Assembly: GCA_028751875.1 (NCBI GenBank)
Contig: CM054135.1
Span: forward strand, 5,701,389 to 5,765,388
Origin: Rapana venosa
Taxonomy: Eukaryota > Mollusca > Gastropoda > Neogastropoda > Muricidae
Direction: 5' to 3'
DNA: 64,000 nucleotides
Part shown: positions 1 to 10,331 of the stretch, in pieces
Layout: each line of letters starts with the position of its first letter
Position numbering within the stretch: the first letter of the stretch is position 1
Position numbers and translations under genes: made by a program
Notes under the pieces: generated by a model
What the model saw: the letters and a program-made list of their open reading frames with translations, nothing else
What the model was told of the DNA's origin: nothing
Databases searched by the model: none

Positions 1-613
1 GTGTATGTGTGTGTGTGCGCGCGCGCACAAACGCACACACGCGCGTGCATTCATGTTACATACAGAAAACACGTGCTCTATTCATATTCAGACATATTCA
101 GGAACCAGACAGGCAGAAAAGCACACACGCGCGCGTATGCACCCACATGCGAGCGCGCGCACACACACGCGCGCGCAGACACACACACACGCACACACAA
201 ACACACAGATGCATGCATGCACATATTCACGCTGGTATGCACACACATACACACATGCGCGCGTATGCACCAACATGCGAGCACACACACATGTGCGGGC
301 ACACACACAGACACACACACGCATACACAAACACACAGATGCATGCAGGCACACAATCATGCTGACATATAAGCGCAAAAACACACACGCGCGCGCTTGT
401 GCAAAACACGTGCAGCTGCTGTGCACACACACATACACGTAAATGCGCGCAGACATAACACCTACCCAGGCATGCAAGCACGCCTGCAATTATATATTAC
501 ACAGGTACGACATGCACATAAGCAAATGCACAGAAACATGCATGCATACAACACAACACACACAACAACACACAACACACAACACACACACACAACACAC
601 CACACACACACAC

Positions 614-653
<40 letters not shown>

Positions 654-655
654 TG
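1..655. repeat. CA/CG-rich alternating purine-pyrimidine tract
   Basis: Almost continuous CA and CG dinucleotides, densest (pure CA) at 541-651, with interspersed ATGCATGC. The open frames across it are just Thr-His or Cys-Val repeats and are not genes. Alternating CA/CG of this length is prone to Z-DNA (established property of such sequence). Confidence 0.95.
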
Positions 656-660
656 CATTC

Positions 661-1503
661 GTACAATTTTGTGGTGGCAGTTCATACATAGGATCAATCT
701 CTCTCACTACCTCTCATATCACCCTCTCCTGTCGTCGTCCTCTCTGTCTGTCTTCTCTCCCTCTCTCATCTACTTATCTGTCTCCTGTCTCTGTTTCTGT
801 CTCGCCACTATCTTTTTCTATCTTCTGTCTTTCTGTCTGTCTGTCAGTTCTCTGCTAGCCCTTTCCCTTAATTCTCTGTATATATCATCTCTCATTTTCT
901 CTTACAAACACTACTAATAAAGAGAGACATGCCTTACACAACTTTTATTTTTGTTAATAATTTTTTTAGTTTCTTTGAGATGTAGAAAATCTTCTCACTT
1001 TTACTATTACAATCAATAATTGTATGCGCGTTTGTCGTAACTGTGTACAAAGTATGTTCTTCCTATGCTTTTATACATTCTTTTTTAGCAGGATAATATC
1101 AGCCTCTGTGTTTTTTTACCGTCCTGTGCGTATCGTTTTTAAATTTTGTATGTGGTCCTTCGCGATTTGTCAAACTCTTAAAACGGGGTTTTACAGTTGC
1201 GCAAGACTTTTGTTTCGTCGATAGTAGATTTTAGATTTTGTGTGAGGTACGAGCATTCCCTTTGATTTTGACATGTAAGTAGTTGTGTGTGGTTTTATTT
1301 AATTTGTATATTTTTATTTATTTTCTTGGTATGTATAAACATTCTTGCGTATTTTGCCAGTCCATGTGTAATACAGTTTTGTAATTTTTCATCCGTTCCC
1401 CGCAGTGCGTTTAATTTCGAAAAGCGGAACGGTTCACATTGGCAATCTGCTAGGAATGTTGTTTATGTTGTGCGTGTGTGCGCATCTGTACGTGAGCGAC
1501 TGA
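661..1503. other. No gene seen; CT-rich then AT-rich spacer
   Basis: Positions 690-850 are TCTC/TGTC-rich; the rest is AT-rich unique-looking sequence. The short open frames (for example 1024-1224) show no domain. Confidence 0.5.
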
Positions 1504-1552
1504 GAGTGTGCGCGCGCGCGCGCGGCGCGCGCGGTGTGTGTGTGTGTGTGGT
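1504..1552. repeat. Short CG array followed by GT array
   Basis: A run of CG dinucleotides passes directly into a run of GT dinucleotides. Confidence 0.9.
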
Positions 1553-1584
1553 TATTTATTTAATCTATGTATATTTATCTATTT

Positions 1585-1745
1585 TATTCTTCTATTTCGA
1601 GGATAATGGAATAAGCGTTCATGCGCTTTTTTGCACCCAGTCCCCGTGTGTAAACAGTTTTGTAAATTTTGTCATCCGTTCCCACCGACACACAGTGGCC
1701 TACTCTTCCGAAAAGCGGAACGGGTTAACGTGTGCGCAAGATGTG

Positions 1746-1748
<3 letters not shown>
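1585..1748 (-). mobile_element. SINE family A, 3' part only
   Basis: Reads on the minus strand from GCGCACACGTTAACCCG to the terminal TTATCCTCGAAATAGAAG, the 3' half of family A (see the full copy at 27530-27905). The tRNA-like head is missing and the inner end abuts the GT/GA repeat at 1749. Confidence 0.8.
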
Positions 1749-1780
<32 letters not shown>

Positions 1781-1849
1781 CGCACGCGCGCAAGTATGTG
1801 TGTTTGAGATAGAGATAGATAGATAGAGAGGAGAGATAGAGGAGAGAGA

Positions 1850-1893
<44 letters not shown>

Positions 1894-1917
1894 GGGAGAG
1901 AGAGAGTGAGAGTGAGT

Positions 1918-1951
<34 letters not shown>

Positions 1952-2019
1952 TGGAGGAGAGAGAGGATGAGAGAGAGAGAGAGGAGATGAGAGAGAGAGA
2001 AGAGAGAGAGATGAGAGAG

Positions 2020-2063
<44 letters not shown>

Positions 2064-2075
2064 GTGAGAGAAATG
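1749..2075. repeat. GT/CG array then long GA tract
   Basis: GT repeat (1749-1800) then about 270 bp of nearly pure GA with rare T. A homopurine tract this long can form triplex (H) DNA (known property). The minus-strand Ser-Leu open frames are artefacts of the repeat. Confidence 0.95.
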
Positions 2076-2184
2076 TTAAAGTAATGTATACATTTTGTTT
2101 TGAAAGCATGCATCAGGTTAGTTGATATAACCAGTGCTTTTGCTCAGACCGGTTCAATGTTTATTTGTTTATTTATTTTATTAA

Positions 2185-2394
2185 TTTTTTTTATCGAGGA
2201 TAATGGAATAAGCACTTATGTGCTTTTTTACATCGAGTCCCCGTGTGTATGTGGTTTTGTAAATTTTGTCATCTGCTCCCACCGGCACACAATGGCCTAC
2301 TCTTACGAAAAGCGGAACAGGATTTAACGCGTGCGCAAGATGTTCTGCGTGCGTTCGCACTTTGAGGCTTGGTTTATAGTCTCATCCGAAAGAC
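2185..2394 (-). mobile_element. SINE family A, head missing
   Basis: Contains the shared central motif (CTTTCGGATGAGACTATAAA on the minus strand near 2370-2391) and the whole 3' part. It ends where the tRNA-like head would begin. It lies directly beside another A copy in the same orientation. Confidence 0.85.
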
Positions 2395-2423
2395 TTCAAA
2401 TTAAAAAAAAAATTAAATTTTAT

Positions 2424-2668
2424 TCTTTTATATCGAGGATAATGGAATAAGCACTTATGTGCTTTTTTACATGCAGTCCCCGTGTGTATGCGGTTTTGTA
2501 AATTTTGTCATCCGTTCCCACCGGCACACAATGGCCTACTCTTACGGGGAGACAGGAGTCTGCACTGATGTTAACTCCAGGGGAAAGTATCCCCTTGAAC
2601 GGGAATCGAACCCGGGTCGTCAGATTGCGAGCGCAATGTTCTGACCACTAGGCTATCCCGTCCCCCAA
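2424..2668 (-). mobile_element. SINE family A with head, internal deletion
   Basis: The 3' part (2424-2548) joins directly to the 5' part (2549-2668). About 85-90 bp of the centre, including the CTTTCGGATGAGAC block, is missing compared with 48160-48515. The head (minus strand, 2590-2668) shows an A box TAGCCTAGTGG and B box GGGTTCGATTCCC and looks like a decayed tRNA. Confidence 0.85.
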
Positions 2669-3065
2669 TGTTGAAAAAACAACCAATAACCCCAAAGCAC
2701 TAGACTTCATCGGGTTTGGCCGAGGCCAAGAGTTTCATCAGTTATAAATGCAAGGCAAGTACTAAGACTGACATGACAATGTTGTTATGCTTTAAAATGT
2801 TATGTTGAGATTGTCTTCATCCAAGAGCAGCTCTTAACGTGACAGCCTGCACTTTTCTCTTCTTTTTAAGGAGAATAAAATAAAAATCCTTTGAAGTCGG
2901 AGTATGGCTGCCTATGTGGCGTGGTTTAAAAAAATCACCCACCCAGTCGCACACACAAAGTTGTCATTTAGCGTGTAGTTGTCATGTCAAAGTGATTCCC
3001 AGGTGGGATGAGTGAGTCAAAGTAAATATTCTGGGTGACCCCAACAGTGTCAGGCTGGGGGGAAC
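2669..3065. other. No gene seen; mostly unique-looking spacer
   Basis: No supported coding frame. Positions 2895-2925 resemble the first 30 bp of repeat family E (GAAGTCGGAGTATGGCTGCC). Confidence 0.4.
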
Positions 3066-3200
3066 GCGCTACAACAACAACAATATTAACAACAATAATA
3101 GGAACAACAACAACAGCAGCAGCGACAACAATAACAACGACAGCAGCAAGAATAACAACAACAACAACAACAGCAACAACTACAACAACAACAACAAGAG
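3066..3200. repeat. CAA trinucleotide array
   Basis: Interrupted CAA/CAG/ATA units over about 135 bp. The poly-Thr frame is an artefact. Confidence 0.9.
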
Positions 3201-3352
3201 TCTATAATCACCGGCTTGAGAATTTGGCGTCAGGAGTTTGTTGATCTTATAAGTCATTCTTTGTACAGATCCTTTGGTTCCTAAATCAATGTTGTATGTA
3301 TATGCATAGGGATGGTTTCACGAGCACACTGCTTTCGTAATTCTATGCATTC

Positions 3353-3466
3353 CCGAAGTCGAAAATCGGCTACCTAAGAGGTGGGGGAAAAAAAGTTGGC
3401 ATACGCAAATATCTCACCCTTCGTAAACCTTGAAGGTCTAGCCAAGGAACGAACAAATATTGTATG
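3353..3466 (+). mobile_element. Repeat family E, diverged copy
   Basis: Has the family order: CCCGAAGTCG at the start, a CATACGCAAATATCTCACC core, then GAAGGTCTAGCCAAGGAACG at the end. Compare 17755-17870 and 55213-55325. Confidence 0.55.
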
Positions 3467-3529
3467 CTTTTCTTTTTCTTTCCTTTCTTTCTTCTGTGAA
3501 TTTTTTTTTTTTGGGGGGGGGGGGGGGGT

Positions 3530-4195
3530 AACCTGGCAGCTCTGAGGGTTGCTGGTGTCAGACTGGATCTTGAGCTATTCACACCCCTGCAGTATTTAGT
3601 CCAATGCCCCAGTATAGCAGCGTTTCCTTTAAGAAGCTGGCCAATGATGTCTTTGATAGCCAAAGCTGAGACACTCTAGTCTTTGATCCAGTCTTCCTGG
3701 ACACTCCTTCATCTTGTTTTGATCTCTTGGTTGACAAGTCGATATTCAAATACTGATGTTCTTCAAGGCTTCTATCTTGTTACAGAGGTCAAGAATATCA
3801 TCTGTGATCCAGGGGAACTCCTTGCTTCTATGTTTCTCCAGGGCTCCTTTGCTAATGAGAGTAAAACTTCTTTAAACTTACCTACAGGGGTATCTATGTA
3901 TTGCAGTACAAAGTTTCCAGGAGAGCAAACCTGGCTGGAATAGCTTACCACTTCTGGGTCTTACAGCCTGTCAAAACTGAATCCGTTGCCAGGACTCTTG
4001 CTGCACCTCTCTGCCTTTAGCTTCAGCTTACTGCTGGATAGAACAAGGTTGCGGTTGCTGCCTCTATCAGTCCCAGGAAAAGCCCTTATCAATTTTCTGT
4101 CTTGTGATGCTTTTTGTGAAGCACAGGGGCAACAAAATATAGTCGATCTGGTTCTGTGCCAAACCTCTAGGTGCTTGCTAAATTACGTCAGCGAT
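3530..4195 (-). mobile_element. LINE fragment (endonuclease C-end to RT N-end)
   Basis: A decayed non-LTR retrotransposon piece, readable only on the minus strand and only across frameshifts and stops. The endonuclease signature NQIDYIL is encoded at about 4153-4132. It is followed by a degraded stretch where the family has its GxDxGSDH motif, then a Lys-rich linker (KLKLKAERCSK near 4020). At 3665-3590 comes a segment typical of the start of the RT region (GQLLKG then WTKYC). The catalytic RT motifs are absent, so the fragment is truncated at 3530, next to a poly-G run at 3514-3529. The layout matches the larger minus-strand LINE at 29325-32160. Assignment to the RTE-like group of APE-type LINEs is inference. 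Confidence 0.65.
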
Positions 4196-4244
4196 TTGTT
4201 TGTGAGAGTGGAGGATATTAGTGACTGTGAGATAGTATTTTGTT

Positions 4245-4370
4245 TACGTATTTGTTCTTTTATTTCAAGAATAGTGGAAAAAGCACTCATAAGCTTTTTT
4301 AAACGGCTATTCCTGGTGTGCATGCAGTTTTGTAATGTTGTCATCCCTTCACACCAGCATAAACAGGTAA
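4245..4370 (-). mobile_element. SINE family A, old 3' fragment
   Basis: The family A 3' end is recognisable (plus strand TATTTCAAGAATAGTGGAA, then AGTTTTGTAATGTTGTCATC), with more substitutions than the other copies, so probably an older insertion. Confidence 0.6.
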
Positions 4371-4744
4371 GTGCATTGATTAATGCAAACGCATTACAAA
4401 CTCGATTCCTCTGGTGAGGTATAAGATCTTTTCTCTAGAAAAGGACATTACAAAATCAAAAACAAAAGAATACTACCAAAACAAAACAAGCACACACATG
4501 CAAGGTTCTGTTTTGCATGAACAATAACATAGACACTTACATAGGAGCCCGTGCTTAATACAAGTAAGAGACAAAGACAGCATTGTTTCTCTTTAATTGG
4601 TAAGGATATTGTTTCCAGGACATCTTTTTAAAGTCTTCAATAACAAAAATGCAAATTTATGTGAGATATATGATGACACACACATGACAATTTGAGTATA
4701 CACGCGCGCGCGCGTGCCAGAGGGCATGTCTGTGTATTGTATAC
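4371..4744. other. No gene seen; AT-rich spacer
   Basis: AT-rich with one short alternating CG run (about 4701-4715). No domain-bearing frame. Confidence 0.4.
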
Positions 4745-5085
4745 CATTATAAATCACAGCAGATTTCTTCACGTGAAATCCAGGCTACTTTCTTCAGTGA
4801 GAGTATGTGGCCACAAGAGCAGCAACACCTATCATTTTCTTCTTTTCCTGTCTGCATGTGTACTTGTTTCCCTATCAGAGTGGCTTTTTTCCCACATAAT
4901 TTTTCCAGGAACAACTCTCTTATTGCCTTCGGCTCTTTTACGTGCTCTGAATGTGTGTTGCACTGTTAGACCTTGGTTTATCATCTCATCCGAAAGACTA
5001 GCACACAGACCACCACTCACGATCTAGTGGATGGGGGGGGGGGGGGGGGAGTTTTGAGCACAAACGCGGATCAAATCCGGACTCT
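4745..5085 (-). mobile_element. SINE family B copy
   Basis: On the minus strand it runs from a degraded head (GATTTGATCCGCGTTTGTG, B-box-like, near 5075) through the shared central domain (CTTTCGGATGAGATGATAAA, 4978-4997) to the 3' part with GTGGCCACATACTC. A poly-G run interrupts it at 5032-5049. See the fuller copies at 18385 and 40095. Confidence 0.8.
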
Positions 5086-5509
5086 GTGTGTGTGCCTGCG
5101 CGGGCGTGCGTGCATGCTCTCTGTCTCTGTTTTGCAATTTCTCTCCCATATTTTTTCTCTTTTGCTCATGTGTTTTTCTCTTTCACAATCTAAAACCCCT
5201 TACTTTTTACCACCAGAGAAAGATCCTGACGTTTTGCATGAGTGCATCCATATACTGTGTCACGTCAAATTAAGTACATTGTTGGCAGCATTAACCCATT
5301 ATATCCTGAAAGAGTCACTCGCTTTGAGGAAAGTTTTACTACGCAGTGTTGGACTTTTAAAAGAATTTGATAGCATTTATTTCTCTTTTTAAGGACACTA
5401 TTGTAGCATTTTGTAGACATTTGAAATCAAGAGGTCTCCATATTACCAGATGGCGTTTTCAATTCTGGGTTTTTCTTCCTGGATAGTTATGGCTTCAGTG
5501 AAAATAACT
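5086..5509. other. No gene seen; CT-rich segment
   Basis: Low-complexity TTTCTCTC near 5125-5185, then AT-rich sequence. A minus-strand AATAAA at 5381-5376 is one possible poly(A) signal for GPCR gene 1, about 460 nt past its stop codon (weak). Confidence 0.35.
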
Positions 5510-5780
5510 ATACAAATTGAAGTGGATTGGGCACCTCTCACGAACATCTGGACTAGCCAAGACTGTCCTACAAGAAACAGTAGAAGGAAGGAAGCGAAGA
5601 GGCAGACAGAGGAAAAAGATGGGAAGACATCATCAGAGAAGGACTGGCCTTGATTGGAACGACTTGTTACAGGAAGCTGAAAACCACGGAGAGTGGAGAG
5701 GAAGCTGGTTGCAAAATCTTCAGTGGTGCCCCAAAAGTCTACTAGATGACAAGATAGGTGAGGTGAGTTGAGGAGACACT
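5510..5780 (+). mobile_element. LINE 3'-terminal fragment
   Basis: Encodes about 80 residues of a LINE polyprotein C-end: WIGHLSR, then SGLAKTVLQ, then a basic block GRKRRGRQRKK, then GLDWNDLL. The same order (WYGHVTRS, ILQGTVQGKRRRGRQRR) ends the LINE at 41404-43285. The 5' side is truncated. It lies in opposite orientation just beyond the 3' end of GPCR gene 1 and could overlap that gene's 3' UTR. Confidence 0.8.
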
Positions 5781-5839
5781 CGACAGGTCGAAAGCTATAG
5801 TGACTTTTTTATACCATAGACAAGGTCATGTAACAAAGG

Positions 5840-6938
5840 TTATCGCCAACAACAAAATCGATCCAGAAGTCGTTTGAATTCCTGCCTGAACCGGCGGCCA
5901 CTGATGCAGTAGAGGAGGAAGTTGATGGCGTGGTTGGTGTACATGAGGTTGTCCACGAAGGCATGGGTCAGGCGGGCCTTGGCTCTCTCCGCGTTGGTCT
6001 GGGGCAGCCAGTAATACCTACTGTACAGCAGCACGATCACCACGGGTGACGTCAGCAAGAGGAAGGTGAAGGACACCAGCAGCAGCATCACTGTGATGTT
6101 GGTGTTGGTCACGGCTTTCTTTCTGCTGCTTTCTTTCTCTCCACTCCTGCTGCTGCTGCTGCCGTCTGCTCTTCTTCCGCTGACAGTGGAGGTGTCGCTC
6201 TGTTCTACCGTTCTGCTAGTGCTTAGATCTGAGTTGGAGGTGTACACACTGCTGTTGTCTGTGTCAGAATGAACAGGAATCTTCATGTTGTTTGTTGTAG
6301 AACAAACCTTGCGATTCTCGCGATCTGTGAACTGCTTGGTGAACTGCTGTGAGCTTTTCACTTGTCGGATGATGAGGAGATTCAACACGAGAAGAGAAAT
6401 GAAAGGAATGAAGCTGTAGATGGAGGCATCAATCCATGTATATACTTTCCTCATGAAAAAGTCCACATCAGGATCTGGAAACCAACACCTTAACGGATCT
6501 TCAACGTTTCCTGAAGGTCCTAATCGCTTGTTAAACAGCATTTGAACGTTGAGGGCAAAAGAAAACATCCCCAACGCCACGATGACTTTAACCGAAGATT
6601 TGGGAGTGCACAGACTCTGAGCCTTCAAGGGGAACCTGACAACGATGAAGCGATCAACCGTCATGGCCAGGAGAAGCAACACGGCGAAATGGATGGAGAA
6701 GTAGAAGAGAGAATGATGGAAACCACAGAGCCAATCACTGCTCATGTAAAAGTCAGTCTCGCCAACGTAGCCCCTGATGAAGAAAGAGGAATTGAGGACG
6801 AGGATGACGGAGTCCATCACAGCAATGGCGGCCATGTAGACACAAGTGGAGGTGCCCCGCAGACTGGTGAAGATGAGGGTGACGAAGCACAGGAAGTTGC
6901 CCAGCAGTCCAAGGCTCACAACAAGTGGGATGTATACT
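5840..6938 (-). CDS. Class A GPCR, gene 1, seven-helix terminal exon
   Basis: Rhodopsin-type receptor, probably a peptide or other small-ligand receptor at the cell surface; the ligand is unknown. Numbering residues from the unspliced frame that opens at 7006: TM1 24-48 (GN at 36-37), TM2 54-78 (Asp65), Cys94, TM3 95-117 followed by DRF (118-120) in place of DRY, TM4 139-158, Cys174 in the second outer loop, TM5 195-214 (Pro201), a long Ser/Thr-rich third inner loop (215-302), TM6 303-328 (Pro321), TM7 348-368 with NFLLY (362-366) in place of NPxxY, then SGRRFRQEF as helix 8. The NFLLY and SGRRFRQ pattern is common in lophotrochozoan FMRFamide-receptor-like orphans (family knowledge). The start at 6938 is chosen because a pyrimidine-rich CAG acceptor precedes it, the paralogue has an acceptor at the same codon, and the phase fits the exon at 8206-8425. 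The ATG at 7006-7004 would then be intronic. Confidence 0.9.
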
Positions 6939-8205
6939 CTGTAAAACCAAGACATACCACTGTACAGCGCCGCAGATTTTTTCACATTGTTTGCAGTACG
7001 TATCATTAATTGGGATGATTTGGCCTAGGTGGTGTCAAGATATGAGAAAGTAGGAAATATGGATAGAGAAATGATACACAGTAGCTGTTTGCAAGGTATG
7101 CTGCTTTTAGGTCTTTGATATGAGAAACTTAAAGTGTGACTTGAACAAGATGCATTGACTGAATACGAAAAATTGAACTCTTAAACTAGGTTATGATTTA
7201 GGTGAAAATGCTAAGAAATAAAAAGAAATTGCATCAACATAACACATATCGGCTGCTACAAACTTGGAAATGAAAAAATAACGAGTAAAACAAATAAAAA
7301 CATTCAGGCTGACTCATTCATAGTTTCTTCACACAAAACATATTACTAGAACTGTAAATTTTTTGACTCAATCATAAGAACAAAGCAGATACATAGACAA
7401 CAAATTACTACTCCCCCCAACCCCCCCACCCAACAAACAAGCAAACAAAACCCCAAAGAAACCAAAAGCCAAAACAAAACAAAACAACAACAACAAAAAT
7501 CCAGAGAACCCCTCCCCAGCAACTTAATCTCCTTTCATAAAAAAAAGAAGAAAGAAATCCAACCTTACAGATTCACGAGATGAATATACTCATGATGCTT
7601 TAGAGTAAGTCATGTTCTAGGGGAATGTGTGGTTTCTCAGTTATTTTTGAAACAGCTTGATAACAAACGTAGTATACATTCTATACTATGATCTACAAAG
7701 TCCTTCTGGTCTGAATAAAACCTCAACAACATTCGTTCTGTCGCATTCTTTCTTGCATTCTCTTAGTCTCTGCATTCTTAAAATCCTCAGCCTGTCTCCT
7801 TGTTAGTTCTTCCATATCAGGTAATCTGTTGTTTCTGAAAAGAAAAAGAAAAACATATTGTGGTAGCAATGGAATTCTATGACATTGATAGCATTTTTCA
7901 GCATATAACAGATAAATTGGAAATGATCAGCAGGGTTTGAATTTTCAGACTGCGCTGACCTCATTTTATTTTGCACCCCCAGCCACCCCCCCTCCCCCCC
8001 AAAAGACACCCTAAGTGCAAAACAACAATTAACAAAAAGATTCAAAGCCTGTATATAAAAGAAGAGCCCCCCCCCCCCACAATCTGGTCACCATTACTAT
8101 CACCACTAAAACCTCATCAGAAGCTTGTCATAATCCCTATCGTCATCAACGTTATACTCATAACTAAAATAACTATAAGCACTAGCTGGCCCACTGAGTG
8201 CTTAC
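6939..8205 (-). other. Intron of GPCR gene 1 (phase 2)
   Basis: 1267 bp between donor GTAAGC (8205-8200) and acceptor TTTTACAG (ending at 6939). If not removed, the donor gives an in-frame stop (TTGTAA). The intron is A-rich on the plus strand with poly-C patches (7412-7430, 7975-8080). No repeat-family insertion was recognised, unlike the matching intron of gene 2. Confidence 0.75.
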
Positions 8206-8425
8206 AAATCGATCAGGCGAGAAATTTTGACTTCAGCAAAATCAGTGTAGGGTTTCTCAGAAGACGTTTCCAAGTGGCTGGTGACCATGACTGTGGACAT
8301 GTTGGTGCCTGCTGCAGTTCCGAGCATCGCTGATGACACTGAAGATGTTAGTTCCAGATCTGTGAGCTGCCAGGAGACAGCTTTGTCCTGGATGCCAGAT
8401 CCTGTGTGCGAGGGGCTGTTCGGTT
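8206..8425 (-). CDS. GPCR gene 1, upstream exon (N-terminal ectodomain)
   Basis: A 220-nt exon bounded by a CAG acceptor (plus 8428-8426, after a pyrimidine tract) and a GTAAGC donor (8205 downward). It enters with two bases completing a codon and leaves with two bases; joined to 6938 it continues as ...LID-L-VYIP into TM1. It encodes about 72 Ser/Thr-rich residues, with a possible N-glycosylation site (NMS) and ending KPYTDFAEV. The gene 2 exon at 43696-43939 has the same phases and the related KPYEDFAEV ending. No suitable start Met is present, so at least one more 5' exon is expected; I could not find it. Confidence 0.75.
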
Positions 8426-8760
8426 CTGGGGGTAAGACAGACACAGGCCTTTTGTTGAGAGAGCCCACACACATCTTAGTTTGTTTAACTTGTAACATAA
8501 GCAAGTACCAGTACCATGTCAAAACGAAAAGTTTTGCACAAATCTGCAAAATACAAATCTAGAAATTAAGATAAACGTTGCTAAATTCTAGACATTAAAA
8601 AACCAGGTGTAAACTTCTTTGAAAATACATACATACATACGTAATGTGTATGTATGTATGTATGTATGTATGTATGTATGTATGTATGTATGTATGTCTG
8701 TATGTATGTATGTATGTATGTATGTATGTATGTATGTATGTATGTATGTATGTATGTATG

Positions 8761-8809
<49 letters not shown>

Positions 8810-9194
8810 GTCTGTGTGTGTGTGTGTGTTTATAGTTATATATCTTTTTATATCTACCTATATAACTGTAATTCAACTATCTTTACAAACATGCTTTTGC
8901 AATGATCTGAAGACAAATTGAAAATGTGATATCTGTAGATGGCAGTTTTCAAAGCAGTTTTCAGCGAGGCCGTTCAGATCTGCTTTCTTTGACTTGGCTG
9001 TGGCTGGGCCATGGTCAGAGGCCTCAGTAATGATATTGCTGAACAAGAAGACGTGCCTTAAAGTGAACCATGCTTTACAAAGCAACTTTTCTTTAAACCA
9101 TTTCAAGATCAAGGTAGTAAAGATTGCTGGCTTAAACTTATAATGAGTGTGCTGTGGGTTCTTTGGGAAGGCTGGGACCAACACAGTTGAGCTT
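8426..9194. other. No further exon recognised upstream of GPCR gene 1
   Basis: Apart from the tetranucleotide array at 8624-8830 this is unique-looking sequence. A 103-codon minus-strand frame (8873-9184) has no recognisable domain and no counterpart at gene 2. The missing first exon of gene 1 could lie here or farther upstream. Confidence 0.4.
8624..8830. repeat. Compound ATGT/ATCT tetranucleotide array
   Basis: About 29 ATGT units (one CTGT variant near 8697) switch at 8761 to about 13 ATCT units, then TGTC and TG. The register is kept across the switch, so the second block differs from the first by one base per unit. Confidence 0.97.
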
Positions 9195-10260
9195 TTTCCA
9201 CTTAAAGTGTGCGAGTTTGAGATTGTTGCTCATATTACCTGACCAATACTGTATGTATCTGCATTTTCTTGAGCCCGGTTGACGCATGGGAAGCATAAAG
9301 TACAGCCCTGCCAAGTAGTCTCAAAGCACATGCAGTTCCATCGCAGCATCACTACATCATCTTCATCGACATTGATCATCATACAATCAAAAGAACAGTG
9401 TTTCCAATTTGATGGTCCCAGTTGCACCTGCTCCTCAGCTTTGGTTTCTTTGTGCGCTTCTGTGTCTGTGATGAGTTAATGTTTAAAGCCTTCGGGGTTG
9501 GAGTGTCACAAGAGAAGGTCGTTGGAGGCACCCTGTAGTGGTCGCCGAACGAGGTGGGTGTGTCACTTTGTCTGGCTCCGGGACTGAGCTATTTCTGTTA
9601 TCAGTAGGGGACTTCGTAGAGAAAGAACAGGCACCATTGAACACCACCAAAGTGACCCAGCAGCAGTGCAGGGTCTCTCTGGCTGGTGGCTCCACGGCAG
9701 CCCGACATTGGTAGCGTCTCTGTCAACTTCTGACCCAGGAGAGGCAACATGTGGGTATACTGGGAGTGAGAGATTGAAATGAGAGGCTTGGGAACAGCAG
9801 AACAGAAACACCACAGAAGATGAGGAAGCACCCCCTCTCCCTCCCCCCCTCCCCAAACCCACACAACATCTTTACTCAGTAATGGTCATCTGTTGATCTC
9901 AGAAGCTGTACAGATGATGTATGCTGGCTCCTCCGAATTGTTTAAAGATCGGACATTTCTTGAAGTAAATAGAAGGAAGGGCTATATTTCTTCCCGGAAA
10001 ATGGCTCCTGGTGATTCCATATTAAAGCCTGACCTGGCTAAGCTACCGTGCCAGGGGTTATGCAGTGCACAGTGAGTGACTATGGCAAAGTGCATAATGA
10101 GCGTCAGCGAATAAAGTGACCCTTACCACCAACAGCACAGTGCACCACAGAAATTGACGATAAAGTGCACACCATGCATGGGCACCAGAGATATAGTGCT
10201 CTGTAGCGTAAACGCTAAAATGACTCATCAATATATAGAAAAACAGTAACACCATAGTAA
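9195..10260 (-). other. Conserved block upstream of GPCR gene 1 (block X)
   Basis: Aligns by eye with 47340-48720 upstream of gene 2. Shared landmarks are AGTCTCAAAGCA (9318; 47470), ACAGGCACCA then TGAACACCACCAAA (9627; 47807), GACCCAGCAGCAGTGCAGGG (9653; 47830), CACAGAAGATGAGG (9812; 47995) and, farther out, AGTGCACCA-type degenerate tandem units (10060-10250; 48560-48700). All frames are broken in at least one copy, so a promoter, UTR or non-coding RNA role is more likely than coding. A part also recurs at 24640-25340 and 27400-28110. Confidence 0.55.
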
Positions 10261-10331
10261 AGGTGTACTATAGGACCTATACACAGTGAAACACCAAGGG
10301 TAGAGAGCATCAGTACCATCACCTCATCACT

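Noticed and set aside
4832..5027. Short frames on both strands near 4.7-5.0 kb
   Set aside because: They coincide with a family B SINE; equivalent frames recur at each B copy.
6939..7006. ATG at 7006 as start of GPCR gene 1
   Set aside because: The 68 bp above 6938 fit an intron end; the paralogue is in a different frame there, and the upstream exon joins in phase at 6938. Kept only as an alternative.
6542..7009. Plus-strand 155-codon frame opposite GPCR gene 1 (and 39637-39951 opposite gene 2)
   Set aside because: Charged, domain-free shadow frames antisense to well-supported receptor exons.
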